Part shown: positions 14,261 through 17,887 of the stretch, in pieces
Position numbering within the stretch: the first letter of the stretch is position 1
Layout: each line of letters starts with the position of its first letter
Assembly (NCBI GenBank): GCA_045594705.1
Contig: JAZNZB010000032.1
Coordinates: forward strand, 1 to 17,887
Direction of reading: 5' to 3'
DNA from: SVQP01 sp045594705
GTDB taxonomy: Bacteria > Bacillota > Clostridia > Oscillospirales > CAG-272
DNA length: 17,887 bases
The notes under the pieces: model-generated
Database searches by the model: none
What the model saw: only the letters and a program-made list of their open reading frames with translations
What the model was told of the DNA's origin: nothing
Made by a program: the position numbers and the translations under genes

Positions 14261-14950
14261 ATGTCCATCGGACAAAGAATCAGTGAACTCAGAAAAGCCA
14301 ATGCACTTTCGCAAGAATACGTCGCGGAAAGGCTTGGAGTAACGCGGCAGGCCGTATCCAAATGGGAAACCGACCTCAGCGCACCCGACACGTACAATCT
14401 GATCGCCTTGGCAGAGCTGTTTGACGTATCGGTAGAGTATATTGCTACGGGAAAGCAAACGGAGCAGCCCCGCCCACCGGAACCGCAGCAGACAAAATTG
14501 CAGCAGCCTGAAGTACCGCAGACACCGGTGCATGGCAAAATCGGTGTGCAAAAGATCATCGGCTTTATTTTGCTCGGGGCAGGTCTTCTCTCCCTGATTT
14601 TTGGGGTGCTTCTGTCGGGAATCCTGCTGTTTTTGTCTGCCTATTTGATCGTCGGTGGGGTTTTGTGCCTTGCTCTTCGAAAAAATGCCGGTTTGGTAAC
14701 TGCGTGGACCTTCTGGGGCATGACGTTTTTATTATTCAGCATTCTGACAGGCACAAATCTGTTTATCATTTTCAACCCCGATATCTACCAAGGGATATCA
14801 GAACCATCGCGGTTTGAGATCATCTCATTCGCCTATTGGATATGGTTTGCAGCCTTAGTGGCAGTGACCGTCGTACGGATCGTCAAAAAGGCGAAAAATC
14901 GCAAAAAGATCGGTGTGGTATTCAAGTCGGAATCAAACAAATCTTTGTAA
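14261..14950 (+). CDS. XRE-family regulator with C-terminal membrane domain
   Basis: A 229-residue protein. Residues about 5-60 are a classic HTH_3 domain: IGQRISELRKANALSQEYVA, then GVTRQAVSKWETDLSAP and the LIALAELFDVSVEYI tail. A Pro/Gln-rich linker (about 66-92) leads to about four hydrophobic segments (about 97-212) and a lysine-rich end. This is a common Firmicutes layout of membrane-anchored XRE regulators, whose signal is usually unknown. I chose ATG at 14261, which has GGAGG 8 nt upstream; the frame is open to 14198 but without a site. It is convergent with the DUF11 gene and has no obvious target next door other than itself. Confidence 0.9.
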   Translation: MSIGQRISELRKANALSQEYVAERLGVTRQAVSKWETDLSAPDTYNLIALAELFDVSVEYIATGKQTEQPRPPEPQQTKLQQPEVPQTPVHGKIGVQKIIGFILLGAGLLSLIFGVLLSGILLFLSAYLIVGGVLCLALRKNAGLVTAWTFWGMTFLLFSILTGTNLFIIFNPDIYQGISEPSRFEIISFAYWIWFAALVAVTVVRIVKKAKNRKKIGVVFKSESNKSL

Positions 14951-14952
14951 AA

Positions 14953-14990
14953 AAGGGCTGCGCCGCGATTGCTCGCGACGCAGCTTTTAT
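14953..14990. terminator. Terminator between XRE and DUF11 genes
   Basis: GCTGCGCCGCGA (14957-14968) pairs with TCGCGACGCAGC (14973-14984). The plus-strand RNA has one C-A mismatch, while the minus-strand RNA has a U-G pair at that place and is followed by CCTTTTTT. It should therefore work best for the DUF11 gene, though TTTTAT follows on the plus strand too. Confidence 0.88.
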
Positions 14991-15009
14991 ATTCCGACAG
15001 GTGTGAAAA

Positions 15010-15861
15010 TCAGATGGTACCCGTAACGGTCAGCGTAGTCTGCCCGGGCGTGACAGTCACAGTGCCGTCAGCCCCTCGCACAAAGGTGGCGGCAGGCACC
15101 GTGATCACGCTTGTCACGGTGGCAAACTCGCCCGTGGCTGCATTATAAACGTAGCCCGTCCCCTCGGTCAGCACCACGCCGTCCAGCGTGACCGAGGAGA
15201 TCTCCAGCACGGGATCAAAGGTGTCGGTCACCTGCAAATTGTCGGTCGCCACGGCTGCGGTATTTCCGAAGTTCTGAATGACAAAGGTGTAGGTGATGGT
15301 GCCATTCTCGGCCACGGAGGTGGGCGAGAGTGCCTTGGTGATGCTCAGCATGGGCTGGTCCGCCGTGGTCACGGTAGCCGTATCGCTGATCGGCTCGGGA
15401 ACACCGTTGCCCGAAACCGTGGCGGTGTTGGTGATCTGAGCGTTTACACCCAGAGGTGCCGCGTCGGTTACCTCGGCAGCGTAGATCAGCACCGCGTTGC
15501 CACCTGCGGGCACGGAAAGGTTACCAAAGCTCAAGGGCTGCGTCTGCTCGGGCACAGGCTCGGGCTGCAGCACGCCGTTCACGTACAACAGTACGCTGCC
15601 CGGCACGTATGCCAACGGATACAGCACAGTACCGCCAAAGTCAATCGCACCCAGATCGTCGCTCACGGCAAGGCCTGTCAGTGCTGTCGTTCCAGAATTG
15701 ATAAGGGAGACGGCATAAGTGACCGTATCCCCTGCCGTGTAGGTGTCCGAAAGCGCGGTCTTGGTCATACTCAGCGTTTCCAGTATCGTGCCGGTGACGG
15801 TGTTGGAATCCACCGAGCGGCCATTGTAAGAAAGTGTTGCTCTATTCGTAAAAATTGCCAT
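15010..15861 (-). CDS. DUF11 repeat protein
   Basis: A 283-residue protein with no signal peptide. After an N-terminal cap (MAIFTNRATLSYNGRSVDSN) it has two DUF11-type immunoglobulin-like repeats: LSMTKTALSDTYTAGDTVTY starting near residue 30 and LSITKALSPTSVAENGTITY starting near 172, each with the typical N-x-G and beta-strand pattern. It is very rich in Thr, Val, Ala and Gly and has no Cys, as in structural or surface proteins. I chose ATG at 15861, which follows AAGGAG; an in-frame ATG at 15894 lacks one. The function is not established. A role in the spore coat or envelope is conceivable because the promoter resembles a mother-cell sigma site. Confidence 0.85.
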   Translation of the reverse strand: MAIFTNRATLSYNGRSVDSNTVTGTILETLSMTKTALSDTYTAGDTVTYAVSLINSGTTALTGLAVSDDLGAIDFGGTVLYPLAYVPGSVLLYVNGVLQPEPVPEQTQPLSFGNLSVPAGGNAVLIYAAEVTDAAPLGVNAQITNTATVSGNGVPEPISDTATVTTADQPMLSITKALSPTSVAENGTITYTFVIQNFGNTAAVATDNLQVTDTFDPVLEISSVTLDGVVLTEGTGYVYNAATGEFATVTSVITVPAATFVRGADGTVTVTPGQTTLTVTGTI

Positions 15862-16064
15862 TGTATTTTCTCCTTGGATCGTAGCGGATGGCATCTGCCC
15901 CGGCAGTCCATCCTATCGACAGTATATGAGAAAATACGACAGCTGTTGCAAAGCAAAAAGCCGACCCGAGCCGAACGGGAATCGAACCGAATTGCCCGAC
16001 GACGATGCATTTTCGCATCTTTAGGCGTGCTTTCGCTTGCAAGATGTAGCCGAACGGGAATCTG
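15862..16064. other. Gap between EamA and DUF11 genes
   Basis: About 200 bases without a gene. It holds the DUF11 promoter and ribosome site, a T-tract on the minus strand at 15956-15960 that may end the EamA transcript weakly, and a 15-nt direct repeat (AGCCGAACGGGAATC) at 15969-15983 and 16048-16062. No tRNA or recognised RNA is seen. Confidence 0.6.
15921..15946 (-). promoter_or_regulatory. Possible sigma-K/E-like promoter of the DUF11 gene
   Basis: The minus strand reads AC (15945-15946), 16 nt, CATATACTG (ending at 15920), close to the Bacillus sigma-K pattern AC-N16-CATAnnnTA; the -10 also fits sigma-E. The same stretch can be read as a poor sigma-A site, TTGCAA-N17-CATATA. The -10 starts about 60 nt before the start codon. 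No stronger promoter is visible in the gap. Confidence 0.4.
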
Positions 16065-16964
16065 CTACGTTGTTTTCTTTTTTCGGAATAAAGGCTCGTC
16101 GTTGGCACAAAGGAAAGCACCGATCGCCATCAGCCCAAGAGCGATATAGTACGTATACGGCGGCCACTGACCAAAAATGACCAGCGAGAGCAGCGTGCCG
16201 ATAAAGGGGGCGACGGCATAATACGCGCTGGTTCTGGCTGCTCCAAGCTGCCTTTGCGCATACACGTAAAAGAAAATGCTCAGGCCATACGCCACAAATC
16301 CAACGCACAGCACAGCCACCACGCTCCACAGCGTCCGGATCCTCTCGCCGATGCAAAGCCCGATGATGACCGACCCGAGCCCCGAAAACGTGCCCTTGAG
16401 CAGCACGATCTGCAAAGGATCCTTGGACGACAGCTTTCTCGTGCAGTTATTTTCAAAGCCCCAGCACACAGAGGCAAGCAGAATGAAGAGTGAGCCGGAG
16501 GAAAACTGCAGGCTGGAAACATCCTCAAAGGAAAGCAGCGCGCAGGAAAGCGTGACAAACAGAATGCCAAACCACAGTCTTGGGCTGATCCTTTCCTTGA
16601 ATATCATCAGCGCAATCAACGAGGTGGCCACGATCTCAAAGTTGTTGAGCAGGGACGCATTGGCCGCAGTCGTGGCATTCAGACCGATTAAAAGACAGAT
16701 GGGCGCGGCAATATCCAAAGCGATCATGGCAAGTGTATAAGGAAGCTCGGCCTTGCTCAGGCTTACCTCGGACCTTTGCGTTTTGCGCGTCATACGAAAC
16801 AGTGCGATCACGCCCATGCCAAGCCCTGCACCGAGATACAAAAAGCCTGCCATCAGCGTCGGTGACATAAAATCAAGAAGCAGCTTGGACAAAGGAGAAT
16901 TCAGGGCATACAGTGCTGCCGCCAAGATGGCCAAAAAAATGCCCGTTTTCGCAGAGCTTTTCAT
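16065..16964 (-). CDS. EamA/DMT-family transporter
   Basis: A 299-residue membrane protein with about ten hydrophobic helices in two repeated halves, the standard layout of drug/metabolite transporters. The first half begins FLAILAAALYALNSPLSKLL and the second near SGSLFILLASVCWGFENNC. Conserved DMT features include LNATTAANASLLNNFEIVAT and EERIS-like KERISPRLW at the end of the first half. The C-terminus is lysine-rich. The start at 16964 overlaps the CsoR stop as ATGA, so it is translated together with the repressor and probably under its control. Family members export amino acids or metabolites; here the partner suggests a metal or metal-related compound, by inference. Confidence 0.92.
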   Translation of the reverse strand: MKSSAKTGIFLAILAAALYALNSPLSKLLLDFMSPTLMAGFLYLGAGLGMGVIALFRMTRKTQRSEVSLSKAELPYTLAMIALDIAAPICLLIGLNATTAANASLLNNFEIVATSLIALMIFKERISPRLWFGILFVTLSCALLSFEDVSSLQFSSGSLFILLASVCWGFENNCTRKLSSKDPLQIVLLKGTFSGLGSVIIGLCIGERIRTLWSVVAVLCVGFVAYGLSIFFYVYAQRQLGAARTSAYYAVAPFIGTLLSLVIFGQWPPYTYYIALGLMAIGAFLCANDEPLFRKKKTT

Positions 16965-17236
16965 ATCAGCTTGTCGATCGCGCCCTTGAGATGCTCGATT
17001 GCCTCCTCGTCGTCTTGCTTGACCGCCTCCACGATGCAATGGTCGATATGATCCTTTAAGATCACCTTGCTCAAATTAGAGATCTCCGCGCGGACGGCAG
17101 AGAGCTGGATCAGTACCTCGCTGCAATCTCTTCCCTCTTCCACCATTCGCTTGACAGCGTTCATATGCCCGATCGCACGCGACATGCGATTGAGCACCGC
17201 CTTTGTATGTTCATGCTCGTGTTCGTGTTTGTTCAT
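16961..17236 (-). CDS. csoR: CsoR-type metal-sensing transcriptional repressor
   Basis: A 91-residue all-helical repressor of the CsoR/RcnR/FrmR family, of usual length. The core reads KAVLNRMSRAIGHMNAVKRM, with GRDCSEVL and DHIDHC. The ligand set C38, H63, C67 (spacing 25 and 4) is the same as the Cu(I) site of Mycobacterium tuberculosis CsoR, favouring copper over Ni/Co or formaldehyde. An extra H-E-H-E-H-E-H run at residues 4-10 may add metal binding. I chose ATG at 17236, which has GGAGG at 7 nt; an in-frame ATG at 17251 lies inside the operator. It is the first gene of a two-gene unit with EamA, and is probably autoregulated by the palindrome 17249-17273. The metal is inferred. Confidence 0.92.
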   Translation of the reverse strand: MNKHEHEHEHTKAVLNRMSRAIGHMNAVKRMVEEGRDCSEVLIQLSAVRAEISNLSKVILKDHIDHCIVEAVKQDDEEAIEHLKGAIDKLI

Positions 17237-17248
17237 GTGATACCTCCG

Positions 17249-17273
17249 CAATATCCCCCCATGGGGGATATTG
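17249..17273. promoter_or_regulatory. CsoR operator palindrome
   Basis: CAATATCCCCC (17249-17259), CAT, GGGGGATATTG (17263-17273): perfect 11-bp arms. The central C-run and G-run framed by AT-rich ends match operators of the CsoR/RcnR family. It lies just downstream of the -10 and covers the expected transcription start. Confidence 0.85.
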
Positions 17274-17275
17274 AC

Positions 17276-17304
17276 AGTATAGCATGCGCGGGCAGGATTG
17301 TCAA
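17276..17304 (-). promoter_or_regulatory. Sigma-A promoter of the csoR-EamA operon
   Basis: The minus strand reads TTGACA (17299-17304), 17 nt, TATACT (17276-17281). The operator starts 2 nt downstream of the -10, so a bound repressor would block initiation. Confidence 0.9.
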
Positions 17305-17350
17305 TATGTGTTCTCGAAATATTAGGTGGCGCATGTTCTCCCTCTGAGCA

Positions 17351-17368
17351 TAGGAGAGTTCTCCCCTA
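17351..17368. repeat. 18-nt near-perfect palindrome
   Basis: TAGGAGAGTTCTCCCCTA is its own reverse complement except at one mismatched position pair. No function is assigned. It stands at the entry of the hairpin-rich region. Confidence 0.45.
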
Positions 17369-17430
17369 CCGAAATCTATTTCAATAAAACGAGGAAGGCG
17401 AACCGCCTCCACGACAAATCTTCAAGCTCA

Positions 17431-17544
17431 AATGCGAACCTAACCCGCTACACCTTCGGTGTGCGGAGCTATGCTCGGCGCGCCAGTCCCCCAGCCAACG
17501 CAAAAAGGACGGCACTAGGGTATTCGCTCTGCGCGCGAAGATTC
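17431..17544. repeat. Repeat unit 1 of a 114-bp pair
   Basis: It aligns without gaps to 17591-17704 with 6 differences. It begins AATGCGAACC and includes a hairpin CCGC-T-ACACC/GGTGT-GCGG and a sequence CGCAAAAAGGACGGCAC. Another hairpin, GACAAGC/GCTTGTC (17560-17575), follows it in the spacer. Confidence 0.9.
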
Positions 17545-17590
17545 GCACACTCTCCGCCTGACAAGCGAGCTTGTCGATCTTCGAGTGGCG

Positions 17591-17704
17591 AATGCGAACC
17601 TGATCCGCTACACCTTCGGTGTGCGGAGCTATGCTCGGCGCGCCGGTGCCGCAGCCAACGCAAAAAGGACGGCACTAGGGTATTCGCGCTGCGCGCGAAG
17701 ATTC
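17591..17704. repeat. Repeat unit 2 of a 114-bp pair
   Basis: It is 160 nt downstream of unit 1 and about 95 percent identical. Its end folds as TTCGCG-CTGCG-CGCGAA. The spacer after it (17705-17765) forms a nested hairpin with GTC-GGAGA and TCTCC-GAC arms around CTCG-CTGCG-CGAG. Confidence 0.9.
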
Positions 17705-17765
17705 CCGCGCCCTTCGTCTGGAGAATGTCTCGCTGCGCGAGCCGCTCTCCGACCTTCGGGCGGGG

Positions 17766-17835
17766 AATGCGAACCTAATCTTTGCACACGGAGTGCGCAA
17801 AGAACTAGGCGAGAATCTGCCAGTGCCGCAGCCAA
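17766..17835. repeat. Partial third repeat with a substituted hairpin
   Basis: It starts with the same AATGCGAACCTAAT-like lead and ends with the shared CAGTGCCGCAGCCAAC, but the hairpin between is different: CTTTGC-A-CAC-GGA-GTG-C-GCAAAG. Structure is kept while sequence changes. Confidence 0.7.
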
Positions 17836-17879
17836 CAGAAAGAGCACCAAGCCGACTGGCTTGGTGCTCTTTCTGTTTA
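17836..17879. terminator. 18-bp perfect stem-loop, probable terminator
   Basis: CAGAAAGAGCACCAAGCC (17836-17853), loop GACT, GGCTTGGTGCTCTTTCTG (17858-17875), then TTTAG on the plus strand. The stem is very stable and the tail only moderately T-rich. It may end a transcript from outside the window or be the last element of the repeat region. Confidence 0.6.
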
Positions 17880-17887
17880 GGCGGATC

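Larger units (their letters stand above)
17305..17887. other. Gene-free, hairpin-rich repeat region
   Basis: No reading frame here has family signs or a ribosome site. The longest open frame (17326-17778) runs through the repeats and has arginine/serine/cysteine-rich repeat-derived composition, so I reject it. The region consists of two near-identical 114-bp units, a partial third, and hairpins between them. Confidence 0.75.

Noticed and set aside
15960..16062. Possible tRNA, because the minus strand contains GGTTCGATTCCC like a T-loop
   Set aside because: The flanking bases do not form a T-stem (two of five pairs fail), and no D-arm, anticodon arm or acceptor stem can be drawn.
17326..17778. 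150-residue open frame in the right-end repeats
   Set aside because: It is translated from the repeat units, has no ribosome site and no family resemblance; such frames arise from GC-rich repeats.
17431..17836. CRISPR array
   Set aside because: The units are about 114 bp and only two and a half in number, with hairpin-forming spacers of 46 and 61 bp and no cas genes.

Overview
The window looks like one end of a contig from a Gram-positive, Clostridia-type (Bacillota) bacterium. Extracytoplasmic enzymes carry lipoboxes rather than outer-membrane signals. Nearly every gene has a GGAGG-like ribosome binding site. Promoters are textbook sigma-A sites with TTGACA and TATAAT 17 nt apart. The families present (MarR, AraC, XRE with membrane tail, CsoR, DUF1275, AraM/EgsA-type dehydrogenase, DUF11) are typical of gut Firmicutes. 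I cannot name a genus.

Positions 1-173 are very probably not genomic. Bases 90-173 match, from memory, the MGI/BGI DNBSEQ library adapters around a 10-nt barcode, and 1-89 re-read 174-262 exactly. Genuine sequence probably starts at 174.

174-8664 is a carbohydrate-degradation neighbourhood. It holds a cytoplasmic GH38 alpha-mannosidase preceded by a MarR regulator (both minus strand), a divergent lipoprotein with a LamG-like module and a GH71/GH99-like catalytic domain, and an AraC regulator divergent from a GH43 lipoprotein. The lipoproteins probably cut glycans at the surface and the mannosidase could finish mannosides inside. No sugar transporter is present.

8714-11193 holds a flavin-reductase-like FMN protein (minus) divergent from a highly codon-biased AMP-forming long-chain acyl-CoA ligase (plus). 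11232-14050 is a tightly packed three-gene minus-strand operon: a beta-propeller-like protein of unknown function, a glycerol-1-phosphate dehydrogenase, and a DUF1275 membrane protein. The first two overlap by ATGA.

14261-14950 is an XRE regulator with a membrane-spanning C-terminus. 15010-15861 is a DUF11 repeat protein that may be expressed during sporulation. 16065-17236 is a CsoR-type metal-sensing repressor translationally coupled to an EamA/DMT exporter, with a perfect 25-bp operator palindrome just downstream of its promoter. 17305-17887 has no credible gene. It is a mosaic of near-identical 114-bp repeats and changing hairpins, ending in an 18-bp perfect stem-loop.

I found no phage, transposase, CRISPR array, rRNA or tRNA. 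The most interesting leads are the CsoR-EamA unit, the AraM operon, the DUF11 gene and the hairpin mosaic. None of them amounts to a demonstrated new system.
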